64,000 bases of DNA from Aspidapion aeneum (taxonomy: Eukaryota; Arthropoda; Insecta; Coleoptera; Brentidae), in assembly GCA_963576565.1 (NCBI GenBank), contig CAUYVT010000040.1, positions 62,001 through 126,000 on the forward strand. Direction: 5' to 3'. Positions within the stretch are counted from its first letter, which is position 1. Every line of letters begins with the position of its first letter. The position numbers were made by a program, and so were the translations under genes. Below the pieces are notes generated by a model. It saw only the letters and a program-made list of their open reading frames with translations. It ran no database searches and was not told the origin of the DNA. Positions 35,750-46,296 of this stretch are shown piece after piece.

Positions 35750-36690
35750 TTAAAGTATATCTCTTTTCAAAATCCATGAGTTGTGTGACTTGTCCATTCC
35801 AAGCCATTTAACATAAACCTTGTCACCTTTTCGTCTTAATACCTTTTCAACGAGGTAAACATCGGGATATTTGGTCAGTTGTAATTCTTCAGTATAAAAT
35901 CCACCCCTAATTTCGGAATTCTGTTGGTCTTCAAGCAGGTATGTAATGGGATTCGTCTGTACTACTTTTCTAATTCGAAAAACCTCATTGGACCAGTTGG
36001 GTGTATAACCCTTTGTAAAGGCCTGGCTCTCTTTGCTGATACGGACATAGTCTCCAACTTTAAATTTTATTGATTTTGGATCTGGAAGTTTTATTGATGG
36101 GTAGGACGTTCTTAAAATATATATCTCATTTTTGTTAGACACTTTGCTGGAAGCCACACCCGTTGTCGAATGCAGAGTGGCGTTGTACTTGTTTACAATT
36201 TGATCCAAAATATTTATCCAGTTGTAGTTGCCTTGCACACTAAATTTTTTCCACATTAAATTTTTTAGCGTGCGATTTACTCTTTCAACAATTGAGGCTT
36301 TCATATTGGAAAAAGTGTCATAATGGTTGATATTATAATCTTTTATGAGTTTTTGAAAATCTTTATTAAAAAATTCCTTGCCTCTATCCGTATGTAAGTT
36401 TTTTGGTGTTGATGGCGCTTCTTCCAAAATGGATTTCATCGCCCGAGATACATCCGCAGAGGTTTTACTTTTCAAAGGGCCCATACAAACTTGGAAAATG
36501 CATTTATTACAATTAAAATAAATCTATGTCTTCTGTTTGTTCGTTCATATGGAATCATGGAAATCAAATCAGCCTCCCATAAATCATTCAATCCCTTAAT
36601 GTTAACTTTTCGACGAAAATATTTTTTTGGAGCTGCTTTATGCAGTTCATTTACCACAATTTCTTTCAAAGAAATCTTGAAGGCAAGTGA
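35750..36690 (-). pseudogene. Polinton integrase with C-terminal chromodomain
   Basis: Retroviral-type (rve) integrase that would insert the Polinton genome. The catalytic triad is visible: Asp in LWEADLISM, Asp in LHTDRGKEF and Glu in KASIVERVNRTLK. An SH3-like segment follows (FKVGDYVRIS), then a chromodomain (YLVEKVLRRKGDKVYVKWLG...SWI). One frameshift at about 36475-36490 separates the first Asp from the rest. The N-terminal zinc-finger part found in full-length relatives is missing: the open frame starts right after the stop of the coiled-coil gene at 36696. The gene is therefore 5'-truncated and frameshifted. Confidence 0.87.
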
Positions 36691-36695
36691 AAAAA

Positions 36696-38739
36696 TTATG
36701 ATTGTATTGGATACTTAAGTAGTATAGTAGCACTAAAATCAGTGGATGAAGTTGCTGCTTTTCTCTCAAACGAAATTTTATCATTTTGTTTCAATTTTAT
36801 ATCTTCCACATTTGTTGAATCATAATATTTTACATTTTCGAGCTCGTCTTCAACGACAATAATCGTGGTATTGGGGTAAAATTTTGCAAATTCAATTTGT
36901 GCTTCTCTCAAGGGCATGGTATAATAAACACTTTTTAACGAAAATATAAAAAATTTATTTTCTTGCTCCATATGTTTTCCCACAAAATCTAGCGGTAAAT
37001 ATCCATAAAATGTTTTATTCTCTTGCTTCAAATTAGATATTTTTAGTTCCATATTTTGTACTTTAAATGCAATGTCATCTTTAAAGTTTTGTATACTTTG
37101 TGTGAGTTGGATCTCTTTTGACGATACACTATTTTGTAAATTTTCTTGTAGTTTAGTAATTTTTTCTTCTTGATTGTTGACAATTATTTCAAACTCGGAA
37201 AGTTTTTTGATTGTTTGTTTATTACTATCTTTACAAGCAGTTTTCAATTGCGAATGTTTATCTCTAATCTCACCTGTGCTTACGGTCAAAAGTGATTTTA
37301 CACGTTTTAAATCATCTGAAATGTTTTCAACTTTTCGCTTAAAGCGCTAACATCTTGATCTATTTTATACTTTGCAATTTCCAGTTTTTCATCAAAGTTG
37401 TCATCATATAATGTAAAACTCGCCCTCCATAATGTATCATACTGTATCTCCAAGTTTTTAACTTGTTCGATGTAGCCACTAATCGATTTATTTAATTTTG
37501 TTATTGTTTCGTTGTTGTGTGCAATCTGATCTTTAATTTTACGCTCGAGATAATCGATTGTTGGAAATTTTTCATGGAAATTTTTCTCAAGTTGATCTTG
37601 TTGTGCTTTTAATTTTATTTTAACAGTCTCTAAAAATTTAGAATTTAAAGACTCCTCATCAATTTTTGGTATATTTTCAAGCTGGGTTTTTAACATGGAA
37701 AGATCACGTTCTACTTCATCATATTTTTTTTGCACATCCGGACTTGTTTCTGAAACGTTTCTAATTGAAATTTCATTTACTTTTTGACGTAGTTTATTAA
37801 CATTTTCCATTAAACCTGAGCTTGTTTCAAGACATTTTTTAATTTGTTGATTAAAACTTTCAATATGTAATTGATTTTGATCGATAATAATTTCTTGAAA
37901 CTGTTTTTTATTATTGGTTTCTAAATTTTTTAGGGCATCAGTTGAAATTTTCTCGAGATCTGAAAGCTGTGGTTTTAATGTAGCAAGTTCGGTTTCGAAT
38001 TAATTTTATTTTGTTTGATAAAACCTGCTTGCATTTCAAACCAAGTTCATCCACAACTTGTTGTAAATCAAAATTTGTTTGCAAAATTTTTTAACTTTGT
38101 CATCTAGCTCTTTAAATTCCAAATGCTTCTTGTTATTGGTAGTTGCAATTTGTTGAATATCACCATCAATTTTGTCTTGAAAATTTTTAAAACTACTTTT
38201 AAGCGTATTAAATTTTGTAAGGAAAACTGTAAAATTTTGTCCATAACTCTCTAATTTTGTTTTGTTTCCAGTTTAAAAATTTTTAAGCTCACTTTCAAGA
38301 ACATTTATTTCTCTTTTTAATAAAGTTATATCATTAGTAACATTATTTTGTTGACCAACAAGGTTTTGAAGGGATACTATTTTTTCAAGATTCACATTAA
38401 TTCGATTTTTGAAATTATCCACAATTTTATTCTGGTCTTTAAAAGTAGTATTTAGTATATCTGCTTTAAGCTTTTTCTCCCTTTCCAACAAGTTGTCTTC
38501 TTTAACACAATTTTCTTGCACATTGCCCAACTTTTCATCGGTTAATTTAATTTTTTTTCGAATTTCTGACATTTCATAGTCGTTTGACACCATTCGTCTC
38601 TTTAAACCTTTAAAGTCAGAGCTTTGCGGTTTTTCGAAACATTTGACAAAACTCTATTTTCCAAATCGCTCTGACTAATATTGTATTGAATATTTTTACC
38701 TTTTCTCGAAACATGTCTCCAGAACTTGTCCACCGTCAT
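36696..38739 (-). pseudogene. Long coiled-coil protein, fibre-like (frameshifted)
   Basis: A protein of roughly 680 residues, start ATG 38739 (MTVDKFWRHVSRKGKN) to stop 36696-36698. Nearly all of it is predicted alpha-helical coiled coil with heptad-type L/I/K/E/N spacing. The last about 100 residues form a compact, non-coiled domain (from FYGYLPLDFVG to ATILLKYPIQS). Several frameshifts (near 38620, 38270, 37980-38090 and 37300) break it. A shaft plus terminal head, and a place among capsid genes, suggest a fibre or spike protein, but I cannot name a homologue. A TATA box stands 40 bases upstream. Confidence 0.6.
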
Positions 38740-38778
38740 GGTTGTAAAAAACTAAATAAACTTATCTACTATACATCT

Positions 38779-38787
38779 CTATTTATA
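38779..38787 (-). promoter_or_regulatory. TATA box of the coiled-coil gene
   Basis: TATAAATAG on the minus strand. It overlaps the stop codon (38783-38785) of the upstream gene and lies 40 bases before the ATG at 38739. Confidence 0.6.
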
Positions 38788-39470
38788 CTAAAATTTTACG
38801 CTCTCTAAGCTCTTCCAATATTGATTGTATTTCATTACAGGCTGTTTGTGACGCTATCAAAAGTTTCAATCTTTCCACAATTTCATTTGGATCATCATAA
38901 TATACATAGTCTATTTTATTGTTCGACAAGAGCATAGATCTTCCCCGATTTTGTGGCGGAAATTTTCTTATTAATCAAATATGGTCTAATTATTTGATTC
39001 CATTTCGAAACTTTTGTACCTTGAATCTGATCCTGGGGGTCATAATTTCTACGGTAGGCATTGGATCTTGATAAAATATCCATATATTGATCTAAATCAT
39101 CTTTCCTATAAGCCACTGGTTCTTTTTTAAACAACAACTCATATAAACCAACAGTACCAGGGTAGGTTAAACCATTAACTGAAACATTTTTACCTTAAAA
39201 GTCTAGCTCAGATTTACCAATAAGAAACTTTTCATTATCAACATCGTGATAGATTTCATAGGTATAATCGTGAACATCTTTAGTATCTCTCATTTGTTCG
39301 TCAATATACTTTCTGGGCAGCGGATCAAAATCTTTCAAGTACTCATCGTAAACAGGAAGTCTTGTTAAGTTTAATCTACTTTCATTTATTTCGTTAAGTT
39401 TTCTATCAATTTTTTCACTGGTATCACCATTATTTTGAGCATCATTATCGTCGCTAACAAAAGTATCTTC
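38783..39470 (-). pseudogene. Uncharacterised Polinton protein, C-terminal part
   Basis: Downstream portion of the gene starting at 44187, separated from it by the Copia insertion. It has an acidic D/E/N-rich stretch, then the conserved core (FLIGKSELDF, then YPGTVGLYELLF, YRKDDLDQYMDIL, NAYRRNY, GTKVSKW) and a helical tail ending at 38783. I recall this core from uncharacterised proteins of cnidarian and arthropod Polintons (possibly the domain called DUF8207; not checked). An in-frame TAA at 39195-39197 and a frameshift near 38930 disable it. Its end overlaps the promoter of the next gene. Confidence 0.65.
39466..39470 (+). repeat. Target-site duplication of Copia insertion (left)
   Basis: TCTTC directly before the left LTR; the same five bases follow the right LTR at 43853-43857. 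Five bases is the normal length for Copia elements. Confidence 0.85.
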
Positions 39471-39640
39471 TGTTGAAGTGACTCTATTGCTAAAGTGACA
39501 CTATTCTATAATTGATGTACTGTATTTTTGTTTTAGCTTCATTAAAAACTGTCTACAAAACCTCTCATATATTTTTCTTTAAAGTACTAATATCCAACAC
39601 TAAATAATTCTTACACGGGTAGATCTAGTTTACTTTAACA
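39471..39640 (+). repeat. Copia 5' LTR (170 bp)
   Basis: TGTTGAAGTG...TTTAACA. It matches the 3' LTR except for point changes and the absence of about 36 bases around GACATAATAAGTTGTATGATG, which are kept in the 3' LTR. Confidence 0.9.
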
Positions 39641-39653
39641 TGGTAGCAGAGCG
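39641..39653 (+). other. Copia primer-binding site
   Basis: TGGTAGCAGAGCG immediately follows the LTR. It is complementary to the 3' end of animal initiator tRNA-Met (ending in CUGCUACCA), the usual primer type in Copia elements. Confidence 0.7.
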
Positions 39654-39760
39654 CGATTCCCTGAAGGCAAGAAACTAGTGTTTTGAAGAGTCAAGAAGTA
39701 AAAGTTTCTAAACAAAAAAAAAACAAAAACTTTAAGTTTCAAAAGTGAAATAAAATAGCA

Positions 39761-40565
39761 ATGTATGCAAGTAAAGTTCCGATTGGGTTATTAGAAGGTA
39801 AAACGAATTGGCCAACATGAAAATTCAAATTCTCTATTCTCATTCGAAGCCAACGCTAAAAAAGAAGATAAAGAGAAATATGAAAAAGACGTTTTATACT
39901 AAAGCGGATAGTAATGCCTTGTTATTACTCACTGTAAACATGACTCAGGAACGTTACAGAAGTTAATGATATTCACGACAGCTCGAGAAATGTGGTTGGA
40001 ACTACACAGACTCTACGATGGTGCTGTTGAAGAGAAGACATATAACTTGTGTATGCAGTTCTTCAGTTACAGAAAAGATGTTTGCGATAACATTGCGACA
40101 CACATTTCCAAATTAAAGAATTTGTGGGATGAATTGCAAGTGGAAGTTAGTAAAGCAAAATCTGCTAAAGTTAATCTATGTACTTGCGACTTACCAGACC
40201 TATTGTTGCCTTGCAAAATACTGGAAACATTACCGGATGATTATTTTTCATTCAAATCAAGCTGGCTAATAATGGCAAAATTAGAAAGAACAGTGGACAA
40301 TTTAACAAGTCAACTCTGTACTTTTAAGAAAGCTTTGCTAAATAAGAATGAAAATAACCTAGAAGTTTTAGCAGTAAATGGCAATCAAAACAGGGGTAAT
40401 GGTTCAAATTTAAAGCAGAAAAGAGACTTCAAATGCAATTACTGTCACTTATCTGGACATCGGGTTAAACAGTGTTCCAAGTGGAAAGCAGATGGAAGAC
40501 CACCTAAACCTGAGAAAACAGCCAACAATGGTCAAAGTCAAAGTAAGCAAACTAATCAAATGTAA
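39761..40565 (+). pseudogene. gag: Copia gag with zinc knuckle
   Basis: The Gag-like start (MYASKVPIGLLEGKTNW) at 39761 is out of frame with the main open part from 39966. The latter has the UBN2-type core (REMWLELHRLYDG, MQFFSYRKDV, ISKLKNLWDEL) and the knuckle CNYCHLSGHRVKQC (CX2CX4HX4C). It ends at 40563-40565; the protease region follows directly. Confidence 0.82.
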
Positions 40566-42021
40566 CTGGCACAAACATCATCTGTCTTAGTCGCTACAAA
40601 TGATTCAGAATATTGGTACGTAGACAATGGCGCTACCAATCACATTTGTAATAGAAGAGATATCTATGATAGTTACGAGCCATTTGAGGAAGGTTATACA
40701 GTGACGACTGCAAACGGTGATGTTATAAAAGCTCTAGGAAAAGAAAGAGTCTTAGTACAAGCTTGTTTAAATGGAAAAACAGATCAGTATAGCATGGAAG
40801 ATGTATAGTATGTTCCTTCCATCACAAAGAATCTGTTCTCAGTTTTGGCAGCGCAAGACAGAAATCCAAGAAGCGAGTTTGTATCCACAGCAGAGAACTG
40901 TCAATTCAAGATTCTGAAGAAGACAATTTTAATCGGAACCAGAATTACACATACAAATTAAACCTGAAAAATGTTGTATCGAGTAGAGAAGAAAATGTTT
41001 CAGGCTTACAGAGTAACAACATTTTACAACTCTATCACGAGAGGTTTGCTCATCAAAACAAGAGGCATATAAAGCAAATTCTAAAGAGAGATTATGGAAT
41101 TGATGTACTTCTAGACAGCGAATTATGCGAAGGTTGCATCTATGGTAAAGCACACGTTCTGAAATTCGGCAAGAGAGAAAAAGCAAAAAAAACAGGCGAG
41201 CTAATCCATTCTGATGTATATGGACCATTCGAAAATTTTGGACGAGGTTACAGGTACTATTGCCTATTTAAGGATGATTACAGCAAATTTAGAAGAGTTT
41301 TCTTTATGAAAGAAAAGGCTGAAGTTGCTAGACATTTGAAAATGTTCTTAGCAGAAGTAAAAGTTGCTGGTCATGTTGTAAAGGAGTTTCTGTCAGACAA
41401 TGGAGGAGAGTTCGACAATAAACAAATTGAAGAAATCCTAAACCAGCATGGAATTCACCAAAGATTAGTCATGCCCTATACTCCCCAACAAAATGGCTGT
41501 GCAGAAAGAGACAACAGAACCATAGTCGAAACAGCAAGAGCACTTTTACATGCACGAGAAGGCCTACCTCAAAGTTTATGGGCAGAAATGATCAATACTG
41601 CAGTTTACGTATTGAATAGGTCAGGAGTTTCTAGTGAAAACAACAAGTTGCCTTATGAAGTTTGGTATGACAAGAAACCTTGTTTGACACATTTACGAGT
41701 AATCGGAAGCATATGCTATTCTCACATTCCTAAATCACGAAGAAGAAAGCTAGATAAGAAAGCTGTGAAAGGAATTCTTGTGGGATATGACAATGATGAT
41801 GGTATAGAATTTGGTGTCAAGGTTCAAAGAAGTTGATCAGATCAAGAGACGCTATTTTTGAGGAAAGACCTTTCTCAAGTCCAGAAAGAACACAAATTCT
41901 TTTAATGCCAACTCTTGAAAGTGAAAATTGTGAAGAAGTTCAGAAAGTCATAAAACGGAACGCAGTTTTAGAAAATCAAGAAAGTGGAGAAGGAACCTCA
42001 AAAAGTGTAAATTTAGACTGA
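40566..42021 (+). pseudogene. pol: Copia protease and integrase
   Basis: Protease active site YVDNGATNH near 40618 (normally DSGA), with a stop at 40806-40808. The integrase N-terminal finger (HERFAHQN ... CEGCIYGK) is near 41038-41150. The catalytic core has Asp in HSDVYGP (41210-41225), Asp in LSDNGGEF (about 41395) and Glu in CAERDNRTI (about 41509). A long core frame runs 41306-41836. The acidic linker to RT follows in a new frame. Confidence 0.85.
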
Positions 42022-42127
42022 AGAAGAAGAAGAGGTTAAAGATCTAGACAAAGATGACGATGAACATCTAGAGAGCGTAACTTCGGAATTTTGTGGTTTT
42101 GAAGACCAAAGTCAGACTGAGAGGACA

Positions 42128-43620
42128 ATGCGAAACAAGGCAAGCTTGAGAAAACCAGCTAGATTTGAAGATTTTACAATGACAGTAGCAGCAAACATAC
42201 TCAATAAAACTACAGAGCCGAATACATATAAGGAAGCTATTCAAAGCGGTGATAAGAACCATTGGTTACATGCTATGGAAGAAGAAATGGATGCTCATAG
42301 ATTAAATGGCACATGGATCATGGAGAAGTTACCTGCCGGAAAAAAAGCTATTCCATGTAAATGGGTTTTTAAGATTAAAAGAAATCCAGATGGCACAGTT
42401 GAAAAGTAGAAGGCTAGATTAGTAATAAAAGGATTTTCACAAAAGCCAGGCGAAGATTCCGATCAAACTTTTAGTCCTGTTGCTAAAGTGTCTTCAATAA
42501 GAGCTCTCATAAGCATTGCTGCTAGCGAGAAAATGACATTGATCCAGTTTGATGTATCAACTGCATTTCTGTATGGTTCTTTAGATGAAGAAATATACAT
42601 GAAGCAACCAGAAGGCTAGACAAATAGTACAAACAGAGTTTGTTTGTGAAAGAAAAGCCTTTACGGACTAAAACAAGCGCCACGTTGCTGGAATAAGCGC
42701 ATTGTTGATGTCATATTAAAAGCAGGATTTACAAAGAGTGATGCAGATAATTGCTTATTTGTCAAGAAGCGAGGTGATGGAATGCTAATTTTATCCTTGT
42801 ATGTCGATGACGGACTTTTAGCTTCCAATGATGAAGAAATGAAGAATGAATTTTTGAAAGATTTACAAAAAGAGTTCAAAGTATCCATAAAACATATTTT
42901 CTAGGACTAGAAATTGAAAGAAGTTTAGATAATTCTATCAAAATTGTTAGAGAAGTTATTGAATCAGGGAAGGATGAGGAAGATGAGCCAAAATTTTCTT
43001 ATAGAGAAGCTGTTGGGGCTTTAATGTACCTTATGACAGGAAGTCGACCTGATTTAGCCTACGCAGTTGGTGTATGCTCAAGAAATCTTGACAATCCTAG
43101 TTCACTGGACTACATGCGAGTAAAAACAATATTTAGATATATCAAAGGCACTGTAGATCATGGAATCAGCTACAAGTACAACTTCCAGAAAGGATACTTG
43201 AAAGGATTTAGCGATGCTGATCACGGTGGTGATATAAGTAACGATCGTTCAACGTCTGGAGTACTCTGCATATACAGTGGTGGAGTAGTATCCTGGAGTA
43301 GTCAAAGACAGAGTTCCGTAGCAATTTCTACTACAGAGGCAGAAATTGTGGCAGCGAGCGAATGTGCGAAAGAGCTAGTAAAGGATTTGCCTATACTAAT
43401 GGTAGACAATGAAGCCGCCATTAAGCTTGCACAAAATCCAGAATTCCATAAACGCACAAAGCATATTAGAATAAGACATTTCGTTGTAAGAGAACTGGTC
43501 TTGGAAGGCGAAATTATTATTCAAAAAGTAGAAGGCACTTATCAGTTTGCTGATATGATGACGAAGGCTTTGTTTAGACCAAGATTAGTTTCTTTAAGAA
43601 GTTCGATGGGCCTGAGATGA
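42128..43620 (+). pseudogene. pol: Copia reverse transcriptase and RNase H
   Basis: RT starts near NTYKEAIQSGDKNHWLHAMEEE and CKWVFKIKRNPDG. Stops occur at 42406-42408 and in the EGW-like position near 42618. Motif A (QFDVSTAFL), KSLYGLKQAPRCW and the catalytic YVDD (about 42799) are present. A frameshift near 42890 precedes the connection region. RNase H carries SDADHGGD, a Glu in TTEAEIVAA and VDNEAAIKLAQN, with a conserved HIRIRHFVVRELV. It ends at 43618-43620. Confidence 0.87.
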
Positions 43621-43637
43621 CTTGGCATTACATCAAT

Positions 43638-43646
43638 TAGGGAAGG
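43638..43646 (+). other. Copia polypurine tract
   Basis: TAGGGAAGG abuts the TG of the 3' LTR. Confidence 0.65.
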
Positions 43647-43852
43647 TGTTGAAGTGACTCTATTGCTAAAGTGACACTATTCTAAATAATTGTTGTACTG
43701 TATTTTTGTTTTGACATAATAAGTTGTATGATGTCAATTAGTTATCAAGTTCATTAAAAACTGTCTACAAAACGTCTCATATATTTTTCTTTAAAGTACT
43801 AATATCCAACACTAAATAATTCTTACACGGGTAGATCTAGTTTACTTTAACA
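43647..43852 (+). repeat. Copia 3' LTR (206 bp)
   Basis: TGTTGAAGTG...TTTAACA, followed by the TCTTC target duplication at 43853-43857. Confidence 0.9.
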
Positions 43853-44187
43853 TCTTCTAAAAAACTGGGCATTGTAGGTGTCAACATTGGTTGAAATTTA
43901 TACAAATTACTTCGAGCTGTAGAATTCAAGTCATTTGGACGATATGGGGAAAAGTTTAAATTTGTTTTGCTGTGTGTAGAGGAATCTCGAGTTGGGGTTT
44001 TTGGTTCCGATTTAATTGACATTTCATTTTTCACTTTCGATAAAAATTCTTTAAGAGGTTTAGTTATTGGTTTCAACTGCTTCTCTCGTTTAAACTCTGA
44101 TTCAACGAGATCGGATTTTAAGGCTTGAAGTTTCTTTTTTATTGCCTTGCGAGTTTTAATAAGCTCCAAAGCTTTTCGTCTGTCCAT
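43853..44187 (-). pseudogene. Uncharacterised Polinton protein, N-terminal part
   Basis: Start ATG at 44187 (MDRRKALELIKTRKAIKKK), chosen because a TATA box lies 46 bases upstream. The open frame extends further up only through the end of the ATPase gene. A basic helical N-terminus is followed by a Ser/Thr/Pro-rich stretch. The Copia element interrupts it near residue 110, and the gene resumes in the same frame at 39470. Confidence 0.65.
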
Positions 44188-44232
44188 CTTTGTTTTTAAA
44201 TCACTAATGATAAAAAGTTTGCAACTAGACCT

Positions 44233-44242
44233 CTTATATATG
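44233..44242 (-). promoter_or_regulatory. TATA box of the uncharacterised gene
   Basis: CATATATAAG on the minus strand, 46 bases before the ATG at 44187. It sits inside the last codons of the ATPase gene. Confidence 0.55.
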
Positions 44243-44914
44243 AATAAACTTGTCAAAGCCCTGTCGGTATCGACCGTTTTTAATATCGCTATCTTTGTCA
44301 ACAACTAAAAAGCTATATTTGTCCTTCCAACACAACGAACAAAGTTCTTTAAATGTTTGAAAAGACAAGTCTGTGCTCACATGGTCCTGATAAATGTGCT
44401 TTAAATTGGTAAGGTCTTGTGGAAAGATAACTAATAAGCTTAGATTATCTCTGATAAGCTGCTTTGGTATACTGGAGTTAGTCTGAGTTAAATAAAAGCA
44501 GTCTGTATTTTTATGTCTCGAGAAGCAAAAATAGTCGCGAATAATGCTTTGGCCACCGCATACCATATCATCGAAAATAACTACAGAATTATACTTAATT
44601 TTGTTTGGTGGAATAATGTTGTTTTCACTGTCATTCTCAAAATATCCAATTCCTTTAATGGGTTTTAAAAGATTTCTTAAATACTCATACTTGGGTTGAT
44701 TTAAGGTTTTTGAATTAACATAAACATTTTCAAACCTTATTCCATTTAAATCTTCAAGTAAACTTATCATTACATTTGTTTTTCCCCCACCACTTGGTGC
44801 TACAATGACACAGCGTTTACAGCTACCTGGGAATAGTCTACCATGTTTTCGAAATTCCTCATTCGTATTATCGTAATTCACTGGTAGAGTAAATTTTTGT
44901 TTTACAATCCGCAT
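44234..44914 (-). CDS. Packaging ATPase (A32/FtsK-type) of the Polinton
   Basis: P-loop ATPase of about 226 residues, expected to drive genome packaging into the capsid. Walker A is APSGGGKT (residues 39-46 from the chosen start) and Walker B is VVIFDD (111-116). A sensor-like Gln/Asn segment follows (YLTQTNSSIPKQLIRDNLSLLV). I choose the ATG at 44914 (MRIVKQKF), the usual start in relatives; an upstream in-frame ATG at 44935 adds seven residues. The frame is intact and of normal length, so this is one of the best preserved genes of the element. A TATA box lies at 44961-44969 within the protease gene. Confidence 0.88.
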   Translation of the reverse strand: MRIVKQKFTLPVNYDNTNEEFRKHGRLFPGSCKRCVIVAPSGGGKTNVMISLLEDLNGIRFENVYVNSKTLNQPKYEYLRNLLKPIKGIGYFENDSENNIIPPNKIKYNSVVIFDDMVCGGQSIIRDYFCFSRHKNTDCFYLTQTNSSIPKQLIRDNLSLLVIFPQDLTNLKHIYQDHVSTDLSFQTFKELCSLCWKDKYSFLVVDKDSDIKNGRYRQGFDKFIHI

Positions 44915-44935
44915 TGCGCAACCTTTTAAAAGCAA

Positions 44936-45295
44936 CTAAAAAATTTTGCATAAAGTATGCCTATATAAGAATTTTAGAACCAAATGCCCACAGCTGTAGG
45001 AGTTCCTTCCAAATTGGTGTTGTGTATGATTATAATGAATTTTGTTTAAACAACCATCACTTTTGAAATACTTCTCAACTTCCAAGGGTGGTCTTAGGTT
45101 ACCGTATGAATCAAAGTAGTAAATATCTGTTTTATTTTTATAAAATCCAGCCCAATGACTACCTGCATTCTTCTTGCTATCCAAATTGATTATAGCGCTT
45201 TCATGTTCTTTAATTTTCTTTGGTAACTCATCGCGCATAAACACTCCTCGGAATGGAATGTGTTTTCCAAATTTCTCTAAATCAATGTTGGTCAA
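44936..45295 (-). CDS. Adenain-like cysteine protease (capsid maturation)
   Basis: Intact 119-residue protein of the adenovirus-protease family, which processes capsid precursors. The catalytic triad is His47 (GSHWAGF), Asp62 (YFDSYG) and Cys102 (SCGHL), with a Gln at 92 or 94 as oxyanion candidate. It also has the family hallmarks GVFMRDELP near residue 17 and INLD near 36. It lies 20 bases after the PLA2/pX gene and just before the ATPase, the usual Polinton neighbourhood. No lesion is visible. Confidence 0.88.
   Translation of the reverse strand: MTNIDLEKFGKHIPFRGVFMRDELPKKIKEHESAIINLDSKKNAGSHWAGFYKNKTDIYYFDSYGNLRPPLEVEKYFKSDGCLNKIHYNHTQHQFGRNSYSCGHLVLKFLYRHTLCKIF
44961..44969 (-). promoter_or_regulatory. 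TATA box of the ATPase gene
   Basis: CTTATATAG on the minus strand, 47 bases before the ATG at 44914 and inside the protease reading frame. Confidence 0.5.
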
Positions 45296-45315
45296 AGGAC
45301 GGTGAGGCAGTTTCT

Positions 45316-46082
45316 TTAGCAGTTTTTTGAATACGGTTTTAGATACAAACTACAACCAGTCTTGTAAGGTTTCAAGTACAGACCTTTTCCGATAGCCACT
45401 TCTTCCATGGCTCTATTATGTCTTTTCTCCTTTTCAAATTTTTCTTTTGCTGCTTTGGCGTCATTGACAGCTTTCGCGATTCCTGCGGCACTACCGCTTA
45501 AAGCACCAAGAGCTGAGAGACTGGCAAATAGAGGTATCAATGGTATGAAGCCTCCTGTTTTAGGAATCGGAATAGTCCTTTGCTTCGGTAAAACAACTTT
45601 TTTTCCTTTTAGCGAACGCAAAGCACTTTTAGCAGCTGTTTGTAAATTTTTTAATCTTTTTCCAACAATACTTTTGCGAGCTTGTTTTATCACGTTGCTC
45701 AACGAGATTCCTTTACCACCAATTCGTGGAGGTTTCTTTTTCTTGATCTTTTTGTTTTGTTGTCGATTTCTCTTTAAACCCATTCCAAACTTACTTTTGA
45801 CTTTCATAATTCCAGTAACTCCTGCAGCAGCCAATTTTTCACCAAAGCTAGCGTCGGATGCTGTTACTCGTTGTGCTGCTTTTGATGCAAGAACCTTATC
45901 AGCCTGGTGTCTGCTTGGTAGATCTGACTTTTATGAGTAGGCAATGTCGTGTTCTTTGCACGCCTCGTCCAAAGGATTAATACCCTTATCTTTACGTGCT
46001 AATCTTTTCTTTAGCTTTGTTCCAGGACCACAGTAATTATATTTTGGTAAATGCACCACAAAAGGTAGTTTATTAACTAAGG
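45316..46082 (-). pseudogene. Minor capsid protein: PLA2 motif plus adenovirus pX-like segment (main part)
   Basis: One frame from the BEL insertion point to 45316, broken only by TAA at 45931-45933. The N-terminal part has a phospholipase A2 calcium loop (YCGPGT) and the catalytic D-x-x-C-x-x-H-D motif (DEACKEHDIAY), as in secreted PLA2 and the parvovirus VP1 unique region, where it breaches the endosomal membrane. After the stop come a very basic stretch and a GGF(I)PLIPLFASLSALG-like hydrophobic segment resembling the C-terminus of adenovirus pX, then an imperfect duplication of LYLKPY at the end. The first residues are at 49858-49969, across the BEL element. Confidence 0.75.
46077..46082 (+). 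repeat. Target-site duplication of BEL insertion (left)
   Basis: CTAAGG before the left LTR and again at 49852-49857 after the right LTR. Either five or six of these bases are the true duplication. The minus-strand frame of the Polinton gene continues exactly across the pair. Confidence 0.8.
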
Positions 46083-46296
46083 TGTTAGCTCCCGCTAAAT
46101 TTAGCGTTATTTGTATATTTACCGACATTTCTGTGATTAGATGTGTTCCATATCATTTCGATATTTAAAACAATTTTCATCAATTGCGATAAACTAGTGC
46201 ATATTTTCGACAATTCGTCATTTTTCTATTTCAGAAGCATTAATTTAGCGTTAATTGTATATTTACCGACAATTTCGTCATTTCAAAGGTAAAATC
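46083..46296 (+). repeat. BEL 5' LTR stub and leader
   Basis: The first 20 bases equal the start of the 3' LTR at 49383; the rest does not match it. An imperfect direct repeat (TAGCGTTAtTTGTATATTTA) occurs at about 46101-46128 and 46245-46272. No primer-binding site is seen. Confidence 0.6.

Larger units (their letters stand above)
39471..43852 (+). mobile_element. Ty1/Copia retrotransposon inserted in a Polinton gene
   Basis: Complete outline: 5' LTR 39471-39640, primer-binding site 39641, gag, protease, integrase, RT, RNase H, polypurine tract, 3' LTR 43647-43852. The integrase-before-RT order is diagnostic of Copia. It lies opposite to the Polinton gene it interrupts. Multiple stops and frameshifts make it non-autonomous. 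Confidence 0.92.

Noticed and set aside
45407..45940. 177-codon plus-strand open frame
   Set aside because: Antisense shadow of the minor capsid gene; the minus strand has the family motifs.
46083..46128. N-terminal 15 residues of a minus-strand frame leading into the PLA2 motif
   Set aside because: These codons are the BEL LTR read backwards. The true N-terminus is at 49858-49969.
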